Assembly: GCA_963682025.1 (NCBI GenBank) | Contig: OY821517.1 | Location: forward strand, 336,579,144 to 336,643,143 | From: Cordilura impudica | Lineage: Eukaryota; Arthropoda; Insecta; Diptera; Scathophagidae | Length of the DNA stretch: 64,000 nt | Reading direction: 5' to 3' | In this document: positions 1 to 11,690 of the stretch, piece by piece | Numbering within the stretch: the first letter of the stretch is position 1 | Layout: each line of letters opens with the position of its first letter | Made by a program: the position numbers and the translations under genes | Notes under the pieces: model-generated | Seen by the model: only the letters and a program-made list of their open reading frames with translations | Database searches by the model: none | Told to the model about the DNA's origin: nothing

Positions 1-397
1 GGCCTAAGAACGCCATACCCTTTGGATATTTTATTATGCTGGCGTAGTACTTTCGCCTGACTTGGAATTTCTTACCAGCATGTTCCATAAACAAAATATT
101 AAGAAAACATAAAATTTAATAAACTACGTCAAATGAGCTCTTATTCGAGGTTTCGGCCAAATGATTTCCCTTTTAAATGCACAAAAATTGTTCATTTCAT
201 GCAACGGACATTTTCAAGTTTCGAGGCAACCTTTGAAAAAAAAAATATTTTCTAGTTCCCTTCGTTACGTCTTACGAGTAAGATATCTAGAAAGCAAAGG
301 TTGTTTTTAAGACAAAAATTTTAAAGAAAATAAATAATAAAAAAAAAAAATTAAATTATACACTCCTTGCTATAATAAAACTCTGGCCTACTTATTT
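1..397. other. AT-rich intergenic sequence, no feature recognised
   Basis: I see no coding frame, RNA gene or terminal repeat here. The stretch is AT-rich, with homopolymer A runs near 235-250 and 340-350. The mini-me-like element begins just downstream. Confidence 0.5.
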
Positions 398-1187
398 AAT
401 TATACGCACTACCTAAATGTGATGAAGGTATAATGAGCTTGTGCTAAGGTTTGTAACTACCAGAAATTTTTGACATAGATCAAGCTTTTATTAAACCAAT
501 AGACTCAGAATCATCTACTGAGTCGATTTAGCGATGCCTGTTCGCCCATACGTACGTCCGTCCGTCCGTCTGTCTGTCTGTCTGTCCGTCTGTGTGTCCA
601 TGTAAGCCTTGTAATAAAACTGCAGTTAACAAATATGAATATATTTTGATGAAATGTATTTTATTTGAAATTTTTATTGAAATTGGTGGACATCGGAGGA
701 TTTTCAGACCTAGCTCCCATACAAATACCCCTATCAGACCGACTAAAATAGTCGTAAGATCAAGATTATCATATAAATATTGATAAAATTTGGGGTATGT
801 AGTAATCTGAAGGACCATTTTTAGTCATAGTCCCCATATAAAGCTGATTTCCGATCTTCACTAAAATCTATAAAAAAAAAACAAAAATAATGCACAGATT
901 TTTTTAAAAGCATATACATTTTTGCAAAAAATAAGTGACATCATTAAATATGGTAATGAGGTGTCCATTTTTTGATCAAGTCCCCATATACAAATAACAT
1001 CATATATAAACTTTTTCATATCTACCCACCACAAATGTATAACAATAGCATTAAAATTTTTTATCCTTGATTTCTATGGTCAGTTACAGCCTCAGCAAAG
1101 TTGGATCCATGGCCTTCCTGCGAAACACATGGCATAGGGTATTGTATTAGCCGATCTAGACTGATTATAATTTTCTACTTGTTTTTT
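398..1187 (+). mobile_element. mini-me/DINE-1-like non-autonomous element, copy A (old)
   Basis: This is a diverged full-length copy of the window's commonest interspersed repeat. The left end reads as a decayed form of the ACCACTATGTGGT module. A (GTCY)n tract lies at about 551-598. The right end (about 1131-1187) is a mutated version of the palindrome followed by a CTTACTTGTTTT-like terminus. A (GTCY)n proto-microsatellite inside a short element is the hallmark described for dipteran mini-me elements, which are related to DINE-1 and Helentron-associated elements. It encodes no credible protein; short frames over the GTCY tract are artefacts. Strand is set by the GTCY reading. Many substitutions compared with copies at 10.3, 22.4 and 38 kb make it the older insertion. 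Confidence 0.7.
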
Positions 1188-2078
1188 TAATGTTGATATT
1201 TATATGTCATAAATAACATCGCCCACAAAATTGCATTCAACAAAGTAAATAAAAAATGATGCATGAAAAATAAAACAAAACCTTTTCGCAAATCCATTAA
1301 ATAAAAACAAACAACAACACCTTCACCTACATTTTCATGTCGCCTTTTAAATGTAAATATAAACAAATACAATGTACTTTACATACACGTACTCATATGT
1401 ACAAATATTTAAGAAATCATTTAGAACTAATGATGCAACCCAAACCAAATAGCATGGCGTTGTAAATCTCATTTATAAAATAAAAATTATGTTCATGTTT
1501 CAGTGCATTTAAAAAAAGAACATTATTAAAATTGGTTTACGTACTCGTATGTATGTAATATCAAAATGTAAAATGCATAGAATTTATTTAAAAATTGAGC
1601 TATTGAGAAAAGCAGACCATCATACGATTAACACAATTTAAGAGTTTCAAATCAGACATTACGTCTATGCTGACTGATTTTTAGGCTGAAACGTTAAACT
1701 TTAAGAGTCAATATAGTTTAAATGAGGAAATTAACACTAAATAGTCGCACAAAAAAAATAAGAAATATTTTCCGAATAATTACTCCATATGTTACAAAAT
1801 TTAACATTAAACTGATTCACTTTAAAATTAGATTAATGGATAAATTACAAAAAAAAAGAAACTATTTGACGTCTACTAATTTGCGCAAAAAATTTTTTCA
1901 CTTCAAATTTAAAATTTAAACTGATTCAATTTGAAATTTGATTAATCCCATACGTATGTGTTGGTTTCAAAAATAAATAATAGCTCTTTAAAACATTAAT
2001 TCGTAAATGTGGCTCCCGAAGTTAGTATAACAAATCATTAATCTTTAGATTTTTTTTTCAACCAATTCAAAATGTATT
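1188..2078. other. AT-rich intergenic sequence, no feature recognised
   Basis: There are no recognisable genes or element ends. A direct repetition of the phrase AACTGATTCA with following text occurs near 1810 and 1918. Short frames here are lysine/phenylalanine-rich, as expected by chance in AT-rich DNA. Confidence 0.5.
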
Positions 2079-2090
2079 AAGTAGTTTTCC
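2079..2090. repeat. Target-site duplication, left copy, of the LINE at 2091-4226
   Basis: AAGTAGTTTTCC occurs here and again at 4227-4238, immediately after the poly(A) tail of the LINE. A perfect 12-bp direct repeat bracketing a 5'-truncated poly(A) element is the expected signature of target-primed reverse transcription. Confidence 0.85.
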
Positions 2091-4226
2091 TCGGGAAATG
2101 ATACCCCCGACTGGTGACTTAGCACTTACAGGCAAGGGAAGTGACTGGTTGAAATATAAGAAGTTAGTCAGTACACATTGCTCAGAAAACATATCGCTAA
2201 GAACGCCAAATGGTATTAACCTCTTACTCAAAAATTTTTAATCTAATCTCAAAGTAGCTGCTCAACTTGCTACTAAACCCGCCCGACAGTCCAGAAATAA
2301 TTCCGTTTTTTCTGTTGACGTTGAACAACTCCTCCATGAAAACCGAAGAGCTCGTAGAGAATGGAAACTGCACAGATCTCCACATCTCAAGGCTCGGTTG
2401 AAAGAATGCAAAAATAATTTACGAAGATTACTCGAAGAACAGAGAACCAACTCATTAAACAGATTTTTAGAAAATCTTGAACCCACTGCAAAATCAGACT
2501 ACTCCCTATGGCGTGCAACCAAAAATTTAAAAAGACCTGTTTTACGTAAGCCTCCATTACGAAAACCAAACGGAAGTTGGGCAAGAAGTGATATTGAAAA
2601 AGGAGAGCTGTTTGTTGAACACCTGAAAAATGTTTTCACTCCAAATGATCCAAGTGTTAGAGTTGAGTTGCCACCATTTTTACCACAGGGCATAGCTGTA
2701 CCCATCCGTTTTGAGATTCGTGAGGTCGAAGAGGCAATTTTTGAACTAAACCCTAAACAAGCATTGGAATTGATAAAATCAGCAATAAAATGCTTTTGGG
2801 GTTACCCCGTGTAGCATTAAGAATTATTCTTTTTATTTTCAATGCTATATTACGCCTAGAATATTATCCCCTAGAATGGAAAGTTTCTCTCGTTAAAATG
2901 ATACCCAAGCCAGGAAAAGATCACACGAAAGTCGAATCGTATAGGACTATCAGCCTATTATCCAATTTATCAAAACCTTTCGAAAAACTACTCGTAAATA
3001 AATTAAACATAGCTGTAACACAAAGCAATTCTATTCCAGCTCATCAATTAGGCTTTCGAAAACAACATGGCACTATTGAACAAATTGATAGACTGGCAAG
3101 TGAAATTCAAAGGGCCTACGGAGAGAAGAAGTATTGTTCCGCACTTCTTATTGATGTTTCACAAGCCTTTGATAAAGTTTGGCATGAAGGTTTACCCTCC
3201 AATACACACAAGTTACTCGAGAGCTATATTACAAACCGAAAATTTAAAATTAAAGAAAATGATTTGATAAGCACACCACAAACTATAAAAGCTGGAGTAC
3301 CTCAAGGTAGCATTTGGGGCCTCTTTTGTATATCTTATTCACATCAGATATACCAACTAATATCAATACACATACATCAACATTTGCTGATGACACATCA
3401 ATATTAAGCATTCATAACAACCCACATGATGCATCCAGAATATTGCAAAACCATATCAATGCATTAAAGACCTGGTTAAAAAAGTGAAAGACTAAGGCGA
3501 ATGAGCAAAATGCATACATGTTACTTTCACGCTAAGAAGAGACACTTGTCCATTAATTCAAATAAATAATCATAACGTACCCCAACAAGGTAACGTTAAA
3601 TATCTAGGAATACTTCTTGACCGTCGTGGAGAAATCACATAGATGCGAAGTTAGCCCAGATGAAATTAAAAACTATTGAACTCAATTGGCTAATTGGAAG
3701 AAACTCCAAACTTAGCCTAGATTGTAAACTTTTGTTATACAATTCGATTATAAAGCCAATATGGTCCTATGGAGGACAACTCTGGGGCACTGCCAATGTA
3801 GAGAAAATTCAAAGAAAGCAGAATAATATTTTAAGAATAATAACCGGCGCACCATGGTATGTGAGAAATTCCAATATACACTACGACTCGAATGTGCACT
3901 TTGCAAAGATGAAATCGCAAAGCATGCTCAAAGCTATTTAAGAAGATTGGGAGAACATCCCAATAATTTGGCGCGTAACTTGCTAGAAAATCGCGGCCAT
4001 CAGCGACTTAGAAGGAGAGCCACGGCGGACCTGGTTAACTTAAACTATGGAATGATTATCATTTTTTATTATATATATATGTACATATGTATACATATTT
4101 TTAAATATATGAACAAATGAAATTTTTGTCTGGCACTGACTAGACTTTATTCTTAACTTTAGCTTTAAGATTTGAACACTTATTGTTAGTTCACATTCAA
4201 TAAATAAAATACGAGAATAAAAAAAA
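2091..4226 (+). mobile_element. 5'-truncated Jockey-type non-LTR retrotransposon (LINE 1)
   Basis: The element starts in the linker between endonuclease and reverse transcriptase, carries an RT domain and thumb, and ends with AATAAA-rich sequence (4199-4208) and an A run at 4219-4228. A perfect 12-bp direct repeat flanks it, so both ends are defined. It has lost the ORF1 and endonuclease regions by 5' truncation, which is usual for LINE insertions. Its 3' end abuts a degenerate A/T-rich zone. Jockey-superfamily assignment rests on RT motifs and the APWYVRN motif in the thumb region; the exact clade is inferred. Confidence 0.85.
2233..3956 (+). pseudogene. Reverse transcriptase remnant of LINE 1 (Jockey-like)
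   Basis: Translated segments give a pre-RT basic helix (about 2310-2540), then motifs YRTISLLSNLSKPFEK, QLGFRKQHGT, ALLIDVSQAFDKVWHEG and GVPQGS (3296-3313). The FADD catalytic box is at 3383-3394, with AD and D in the expected context, but in a different frame from GVPQGS. The thumb follows (SIIKPIWSYGGQLWGTA, then APWYVRN) to about 3950. There are at least three frame changes (near 2790, 3330-3380 and 3480-3660) plus stops, so it is not translatable. In an intact element this domain copies the RNA at the nicked target site in the nucleus. Here it is a dead copy; 5' portions are missing. Confidence 0.85.
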
Positions 4227-4238
4227 AAGTAGTTTTCC
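4227..4238. repeat. Target-site duplication, right copy, of LINE 1
   Basis: AAGTAGTTTTCC is identical to 2079-2090 and directly follows the poly(A) tail. Confidence 0.85.
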
Positions 4239-4854
4239 ATAAATTATATTTAGAAAAAAAAAATCCATTAAAGTGTATTTTTTAAAACGGCAAAATATTT
4301 TGTATATAAAATTTTAAAGAATGAAATTGAATAAAATTTGTCTCGTCAATAAATTTTAGGTGAATAAGTTTTTTTTGAGTTGTGCAGAATATTTTATTAA
4401 ATTTTTTGATGATGAGAGATTTCATTTGATTAAATTTAATTTGAAGTGGAAGCAATTTTTTAAGCTCTAAAAAATGTTGAATTCTAAAAAAAAGGTGAAG
4501 GTAAAAAAAATTTTTTTTTGATTAAAATAAATTTAACCACCTCTATAAAAATATTTTTGAAATATTTTTGAGTTGTTGAGGTAATAAATGTTTAGATAAA
4601 TAAAAATAAAAATAAAATAAAAAATTCGAGCTGAAGTGTTTTTATGTTATAAATGATTAACCTTTCGATTAGTTAGTCTCCCGTTGGCCTTAAAAGTGAA
4701 AAGGTTCGCAGGGACCTATAACAAATTGTATGGGATTTTGCTTGATGGTGTGTGTTACGATGGTTTTAATTGGTAACTTTAGATTATATGAAGTAATTAA
4801 AAGGCACAAGAAAGTTTTTTTTTTTTTTTTTGACAATTTCGGTTTTGTTTAGTA
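4239..4854. other. AT-rich sequence with scattered GAGGTGAAA-like words
   Basis: The sequence contains degenerate A/T blocks with phrases such as GGTGAATAAG and TTGAGTTGTT, resembling the reverse complement of the CACCTC minisatellite seen elsewhere. There is a T run at 4816-4831. I see no gene. Confidence 0.4.
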
Positions 4855-5640
4855 CTAGCAGTATACCCGCTACGATGTTAGCGTACTTATTATATTAATT
4901 ATTTAAGCCATAATAATATTTAAAAACAATAACAATTGTAGTGTGAGTGACAATGCGATGGAAAATTCAGCAAAATATATTTTTGACGATGACGGTCAAT
5001 ATCAAAAAATTTAAAATAAAATTAAAAACTCTTTTATTAATTTAAACATTTGTATGTTTTATTTATATAATAAAGAAGAAATATTAACATAACTTTAGAA
5101 AAAATTAACAAAACTTAAAAGTATTAATTTTTATGCTGTTGACAATACAATGGGAACCTTCACTATACGCGCGTATTTGCGTTATCAAACCGAATGATTT
5201 TTTTGGATATTAAAGCATGGGTTAGGCCCCACAGTTCCTTATTAGGCTCATTATTCAATTTAGACAGCCCAACATACAAAACGGTAGCCATGCTTTTGCT
5301 TCGTAGGATTTGCCGAATTCAATACAGTTTTTACTTCCCCGGCTTTTCGATTGGGTCTCGTATGATAATATAAGCCATATCTGCGGTGATGAGCGTGCGG
5401 AATATGGTGTAGCGATCATACAGGTAAAAAACGCACTATTTAGAAAAACTCATTAGCGATTTCTTATAGTACAATTCCGTAGAGGCCTTTTCACTAATCG
5501 ACGAACTAAACGTCATTAAGCCTCCATAAAATCTAAACTATCGCTCCTATCGCTTCAAAACCAGCTTTCATCGATTCAGCACACCTTTCATGAAATACAT
5601 GTATGCTCACTGTTCAGGTATTTAACCCATACAATATTAA
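4855..5640 (-). mobile_element. Possible Helitron-like element, 3' end on the minus strand
   Basis: Read on the minus strand, the sequence ends in CTAG followed by T (4855-4858). A short stem CGCTA/TAGCG at 4868-4883 lies about 9 nt before the end. A stem-loop about 10 nt upstream of CTRR with a T flank is the canonical Helitron 3' end. The 5' TC end was not located, so the right boundary is only where the less AT-rich, structured sequence (about 5150-5640) stops. No Rep/helicase motifs are visible, so it would be non-autonomous. Confidence 0.4.
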
Positions 5641-5689
5641 GGAGTTGTGGGAGTTTGAAAATCAAAAAGGTCTATGGGACCTTCTCACA

Positions 5690-6520
5690 ACAGTAGAGTT
5701 AAAACAATTTTTGGTGAAAAGAGATTTCTTTATATCAAATTGAATTTGAAGGGGAAACAATTTTTTTAATTTTGAGCTGTTTTGTTTTACTAAAATAAAT
5801 TTGACCACCTCAATTCAGTATATTTTTCAAATAAAATTGATATGAAAAATAGTTTTGGAATTAAAATATTCGAATGAAAAAAAATATGTTTATTTTTTGA
5901 GCTGTTTAAAACTCCTTCAGGTGTAAAAAAAAATTAATAAAAAAATTCGGTTAAGGTTATAAATTTTTTTAATAGTTAAAACAATATGTTGCGAAAAAAT
6001 TGTAATTTTTGTTTTCTAGATGAATTGAGCATTAAAATTTGGGGTGAAAAATATTTTTAATATAAAAAAAAAAAATAACAGGGAAAATTTTTAGATTTTT
6101 TTGTTTTAGTTATTAGAGGTAATGAAATGATTTGATTGACTAAATAATAAATTTTTTTAGATAAAAATTCGCAAATTATTTTTGGGAAGGAAAGAGATTT
6201 TGGACAAATAATATTTGAGGTGAAAAATATTTTTAAAACAAAAATTCAAGGTAAAATTTAGGTGATAATTGGTTAAAAAAATTTGTTTAGGTGTACAAGA
6301 AAATTAAGGTGAAAAAGCTTTTAACATAGATAAATTAGAGGTGAATATTTTTTAATTTGTTTGAAGTGATAAAATATTTTGAAAAATAGTTATAAAAAAA
6401 TTTGATTATCATAAAAAAATATCAAAATATTTTCTACTTTCTATTTGAGCTGAAAAGTATTTTTACTGAAGCAAAATTGTTTTCAATAATTTTTTTGAGT
6501 TATTTGAAACTTTGAAAGTG
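5690..6520 (-). repeat. Degenerate GAGGTGAAAAATTTT minisatellite-like tract
   Basis: Repeated phrases such as GGTGAAAAATATTTTT, TTGAGCTG and AGGTGATAA recur every 20-60 bp without a strict period. The unit is the reverse complement of the CACCTCAAAA repeat at 11.7-13.2, 23.2, 35.6, 38.8, 43-46 kb. No coding potential is seen. Confidence 0.5.
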
Positions 6521-7957
6521 ATAGCGTAGTATAGGACTAACGATCATCACTGCTGTAAGATGGCGCTAGCAAATGAATTTTCTTGTATTTTTTTTCTTTG
6601 CCATTTATTTTTGTAACTAACATTCATATATTCTACAATTAATGTAAATTTTATGGCTAATTTAGGGTGGGCCCTAAAAAGAATTACAATTTTTGAAAGC
6701 GCTTCAATCAAAACAAGACTTTTAATTCGGATCAGTTGTTTGTTCGTATTGGGATGACTGAAGTAGACAACACTATCAAGGATTAAGAACTCTGTCTAAA
6801 TACCAACTAATATTGAGCGGTTACAATAACAACAACAATAAATATTTTTCTATATTGTATTAAATTCAGAATTTAATTTATGACAATTAAAAATGCAATC
6901 CTGGTGATTTCCGACAAAAATATTTCTGCATAGCTTATTCCATTTTCTAGTTTTGTGTTCTCCACTGTCTACACAATTTTTATGCGTTCTGCATTGCTAT
7001 TGTGACAATTAGAAAAGCCGGCATTAATTAAAAATAATCCAATCAACATCAGGAAATTTCTGCAAAAGAAAGAAATATATCGAATGTAAAATTTAACAAA
7101 TATATTTGCAATCTAAAATAATTTATTTCAAATCATGAATATGAAAAAAAAATTTTGTTTTAATGAATTGATAGTTTAGCTTAGCTAAAAGGCAAACATT
7201 TTTCAAATTTAAAGAAGCAAGAAAACAAAAAAAAAAACAAAAATGTTTAATATTTCATTGGCTTAATGTTTGAAGCGGACTTTTAGAAATTAATCACATT
7301 GTCATTATTCTTCACATCGTCATCGTCATTATCATCATGTTTAGATGTCATCAGTGTTTAAAATTTAAATTTGTCTTATTGACAAATGATGATGTTTTTG
7401 CTTAAATCAATAATTGTTGCTGCTGCTGTTGCTGTTGTTTAATGCAAGTATGTTTGGACGGAATGACACTGAGTAGCCAATTGACAACGATTCATGTGTG
7501 GAACTACTCACTTACTTACGTCTGCTGACTGTTGTGGTTGATTGGCTTCGGCCAATCATAATAAATGTTTAGGCTCATTTGAAACATAAATGACATAAAT
7601 CTATTAGTGAATGTCTTTTTTTTACATTTCTTTTTCATTTTGCTAATAATTTTAGATCTATGAAAGTGAACTGAGCAGAAAAAAGTCTTTTCAATTTACA
7701 TTAGTTTTGATTTTTTTTATTTTAATTTTTAACATTTAAAAAGGAAAGATAATAAGAAAATATTTGCTGGCAACAGGTTGTAAGTGCGTTACATCTGATG
7801 TTTTTAAATTCTCTCTGTAAGAAATTGTACCACTATTTTGGAATTTTAATTTTTCCATTTGTCTCTCATTCCTTTTCAAAAAAAAAAAAAACGAACCCTT
7901 AAGAAGTTAAGCCTCAATATGTAAAAACACTTTTACATTTAATTATATACATATATA
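6521..7957. other. Intergenic sequence with simple repeats, no gene recognised
   Basis: There are short CATCGT/CATTAT runs near 7313-7340 and a GTTGCTGCTGCTGTTGCTG tract near 7414. A moderately complex, less AT-rich island lies at about 7440-7560. TTAGGGTGGGCCCTAAA at 6660 resembles the phrase at 54528. Nothing supports a gene. Confidence 0.4.
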
Positions 7958-8702
7958 CACTGGCTAGAAAAAGTATCCGCACACTTGAAAATTAAAATAT
8001 TTTATAATTCTATGTTCAATGTTTTCCTTATTATCACATTTTATGTATGTTAAGAATTTTTCGATCTCAGTCCTTATCACAGTCGTAGAAAGCCATTAAT
8101 GTCCGATGTCAATATAGAAAAAATCGTATGGACTTTGCGAATGAGGCTCCAGAATCTTTGGAACGTCTTTTATTAAGGGAAAAAAATTTGTTTTGCAAAA
8201 AAGTAGAACTGCATTTAATGCAGATAATATTTAGCTTACCGTTAAACAAGGAGGAGGTGGCCTTATGTTTTGGGGCTGTATAGCAGGCAATGGGGTAGGT
8301 AAACTCGTGTTCGTTGAGTCTATAATGTATTAAATTTAAAACAAAGCTAAAACAGCTCGTACTTGGAGAAGGTTTTTGGTTCCAACAGAAAATGATCCAT
8401 TACCGACGGCATACAATGTGAAGCTGTGGTTGCTCTGCAATAGTTAAAAAATTGAAAACGCTACCCCAATCACCCAATCTTGGACTTATAGAGAATTTGT
8501 GTAATTTACTGTATCGCAGAATCCAGCAACATGAAATAATCCCAAAAAAAATTTTAAAAATAATCGTTTTGTAAAGAGGATACTTTAAAGTTAGTTAAGT
8601 CGATGCCAAATCGGCTTACAGAGGTCCTAAAGTGCAAAGAATATCCTTCAAATTTAGTTTTTTTTTGAATTAATATTCAAATGTACGAACACTTTTTCCT
8701 GT
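7958..8702 (+). mobile_element. Tc1-like transposon relic with terminal inverted repeats
   Basis: The left end CACTGGCTAGAAAAAGT and the reverse complement of the right end (CACAGGAAAAAGTGTTCG) are recognisably inverted copies. Inside, conceptual translation gives GGGGLMFWGCIAGNGVGK (about 8250-8305), a Tc1 transposase signature. Further fragments around 8460-8510 match the region normally reading SPDLNxIENLW, and 8590-8640 matches the C-terminal KSMPNRLTEVLKCK motif. The first catalytic region and the DNA-binding half are missing and the rest has stops and frameshifts. The left flank is TA-rich, as expected for Tc1, but the duplication is not clean. It is a dead, internally deleted copy. Confidence 0.7.
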
Positions 8703-10336
8703 GATTTTTTTTCTTAACGTTTGTTACCTGCATAATTTTTAAAAAACTAAAAACATTAAATAAATTTATAAAAAAATTGCTTAATAATTTATTTGAAAAA
8801 AAAATTTAGCTTAGTTATTTTTTCTTATTCTTTCATTAGTGTACCAATTTTTAGCTGTAATTTTATTTTTTTCCAGCAATTGTACATATATAAGTATGTT
8901 CATATGCATAACTTGTTAAATACTTACGAGCCATTTAAATACTTATGCCATTTATGGTAGAAATTTCTTTTGATGTTAAATGGTAATCTTAGATGAAAGT
9001 GCGTATGCATGTACGTACACGTTTATAATACGTTAAATACCTTGAACAATTTTCTTTGCAACTTAATATGACATAAAGGTAACTCATAAAGCCATAAGAA
9101 ATTCGATGAATGGTCAATTTACATGAAACTTAAATACCAAGCAAAAGTATGCATTAAAAATGCATTAACAAAGATGACCACAATTTTGTTCTTTTATGGA
9201 CAAATAAAAGCTACTACAAGAGCTCTTGTATAAAATGTATGTAGAATGTATATTTACAAGGTATACATTAAATACATGAAGAAAATAACCGGTTCGAAGG
9301 ACCATAAATTATTGTGGCTAATCTGTAAGCCAATAAATCAATATTTAGGATTGGTCGCTCGAAGCTTGGATAATTTTAAAAAGTTAAATAATTAATTTTT
9401 TTTGTAATTTTAAAAACATTAATTTAAATAAAATATAAAAACAAAATTTTGACTTTCTTAAACAAATATTTATCATAACATTGTACAATAATTGGAAAAT
9501 GGTTGGGCAGTTTTACGAATTTTTCAGATAATAATTAATTCTTTGTATAAAAAAATGAACAATGTTTTTATAAAAACACAATAAATAAGAAATTGTTATA
9601 AGTACTTTAAATATAAATGGTATTAGATTTTATCCTTAATTACACTGTGCAACAGTCATGACATTGTTGTACATTTTTGTTAAGATTTACTTTTTATTTT
9701 ATTTGCTGGATTGTTTTGAGTATTTAACTGTTACTGCGTGTTGTGTATAGCTTCCGTAGTACAGTCAAAAATGTTAAATAAAAGATTGATATATAAAAAT
9801 AAATTAAAAAAAAAAATAAATAAAAGAAAGGGCATCTGTTATAACAAGTAATGTTCGTTGTTTGTATTAATATTGACGTTAGTCTGCAAAAGCTAGGCAA
9901 TATTACTGATTTTTGGTAAAATAGAATGCTGCGCAGTTCTGTATTGGAAATTATGGAAATTAGTAAGATGGCTAAGAAGTTTTGAAAATCTTAAAAACTT
10001 CATACATAATGACACATTTTAATAGTGTGCAAATAACGGTGAATGATATGATCTTATTGCTTCAAGTATATGCTTTAGAAATGAACATTTTATTTTAATT
10101 TAAAATTTTTCACCATAAATTATTTTATATTACAACCTTTAACACCTCAAATATTTTTAATGGACAAATAGTCACGAGTGAAAATATCATGTCACAAAAT
10201 GATTTGTAATTCGTTGAAAATAATTATTAATGTCATATTATCATCAGGAGCTTCCAATTAAGCTAAAATATCTTTTTGTAAAGTTTTTTAAACCAAAAAA
10301 TTTGTTTTAACTCATTTATATTTTCACCACTAAAAT
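8703..10336. other. AT-rich intergenic sequence, no feature recognised
   Basis: Scanning both strands shows no gene or element end. A GGTTCGAAGGACC word at 9290 looks like a tRNA B box, but no A box or cloverleaf accompanies it. Confidence 0.5.
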
Positions 10337-11119
10337 TTATTATACCCTATACCCTATGTGGTTTGGGTATAATGACTTTGTGCTGCTATTTGTAACAACC
10401 AAAAATATTTGACCGAGACCCATCTTTAATTATACCGATCGAATCAGAATCACTTTCTGAGTTGATTTAACAATGTCCGTCCGTCCGTCCGTCTGTGTGT
10501 CCATGTAAAGCTTGTAATCAAACTGCAGGTCGCAAATATGAATATATTTTGATGAAATTTGGTATATAAGCTTTTATCGGCCATGGGATGAACGCTATTG
10601 AAATTGGTGAGAATCGGTCCATGTTCAGACCTAGTCCCCATACAAATTACCCATATGAAATCGACATAAATTGCCATAAGATCCAAATTGTCATATAGAT
10701 CTTACTCAAATTGGGTTTGTATGCGTTCATTACATCCACTAATGAGTAGTCCAAAAATGATCCCTTTGACCCCATATAGAGCTGCTTCCCGATCTTCACT
10801 TAAATCTATTAAAAAACAAAAATATTGCACTGATTCTTCTCAAATTTTGTTTGTACATATTTTTGCAAAATACAAGAGACTTTACCAAACATGATCAGGA
10901 TCGGTCCATTTTTGGACCTAGTCCCTTTATAGATATAGCATCCGATATGAACTTTTTCATATCTGCAGCCAAAAAAAATTAATAAAAATCCCACTCAAAT
11001 TTGGTTTTTGCTTATTTTCAATGTCCAGTTAGTTGGGCCTAAGAGATAGGGTTTCTAAACGCATGGTATAGGGTATCGTATAGTCGGTCTAGACCGACTA
11101 TAATTTTCTTACTTGTTTT
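10337..11119 (+). mobile_element. mini-me/DINE-1-like element, copy B (young, full length)
   Basis: The left end has ATACCCTATACC and the TATGTGGTTTGGG module; the (GTCC)n tract is at 10475-10502. The right end has the inverted match GGTATAGGGTAT followed by a 22-bp perfect palindrome centred on GGTCTAGACC (11080-11101) and the terminus TTTTCTTACTTGTTTT. The inverted ATACCCTATACCA words near both ends act as subterminal inverted repeats. That layout (subterminal repeats, microsatellite, terminal hairpin, no ORF) fits Helentron-associated elements. This copy is near-identical to those at 22.4 kb and, inverted, 38 kb. Confidence 0.8.
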
Positions 11120-11690
11120 GATTTATTAAATGTAAGTTAACAATGGCGTCAGCCATGTTTTAAAAAAATTACTGTTGTTGGGCCGCCCATGGGGCCCAAC
11201 TCACCTTTTAAATAAAAAACACTATTTAATATGTTGACTATTATTTTATTAAATAAACACGACGTTGCTCTACTGCAGTCTAGAATTGAACTAACTGCTC
11301 TCCGTCTCTTCCACATTAATATAACTAAAAATTTACTAATATTATTTTGCCTATGCCAGCTTATTCTCATGGGAACCATAACATGCTATGGTTTCCCAAT
11401 AATTTGCGTGTGCAAATATTTGCATACGCTAGCTTAATTTAATTTAGAACACTAACTTCACTAACTTACTCATTTCCCAAAAGCTTGCGCGTGTACAAAA
11501 GAATGCAAGTATCGTATAGCGCATTGTATATTGGTGAGCAAAGGGGTGGTGCGCGGGGTGGCAACTGCAACACGCGCTGTCCGTGGTATTGCTGACTCGC
11601 GCATTCGCCAATATGTTATTAAAAAAGGTATTGGGCGTGTGGAAGTGTTAACTTGTATTTATACTTGAGAACTTATTTTTCTCCATAACT
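11120..11690. other. Intergenic sequence with a GC-rich palindromic segment; possible LTR fragment
   Basis: At 11177-11205 an interrupted palindrome pairs TTGGGCC with GGGCCCAA around CCATGG, and this segment is unusually GC-rich. A second relatively GC-rich block lies at 11530-11620. The first could be the edge of an LTR (a TGTTGGG start), but I found no matching partner LTR, primer site or coding region, so I leave it unassigned. Confidence 0.3.

Noticed and set aside
9286..9302. tRNA B-box-like word GGTTCGAAGGACC
   Set aside because: No A box at the right distance and no cloverleaf can be drawn from the surrounding bases.
11170..11650. Possible solo LTR beginning TGTTGGG
   Set aside because: No matching CA end, no second LTR, primer-binding site or target duplication was found; kept only as an unassigned GC-rich segment.
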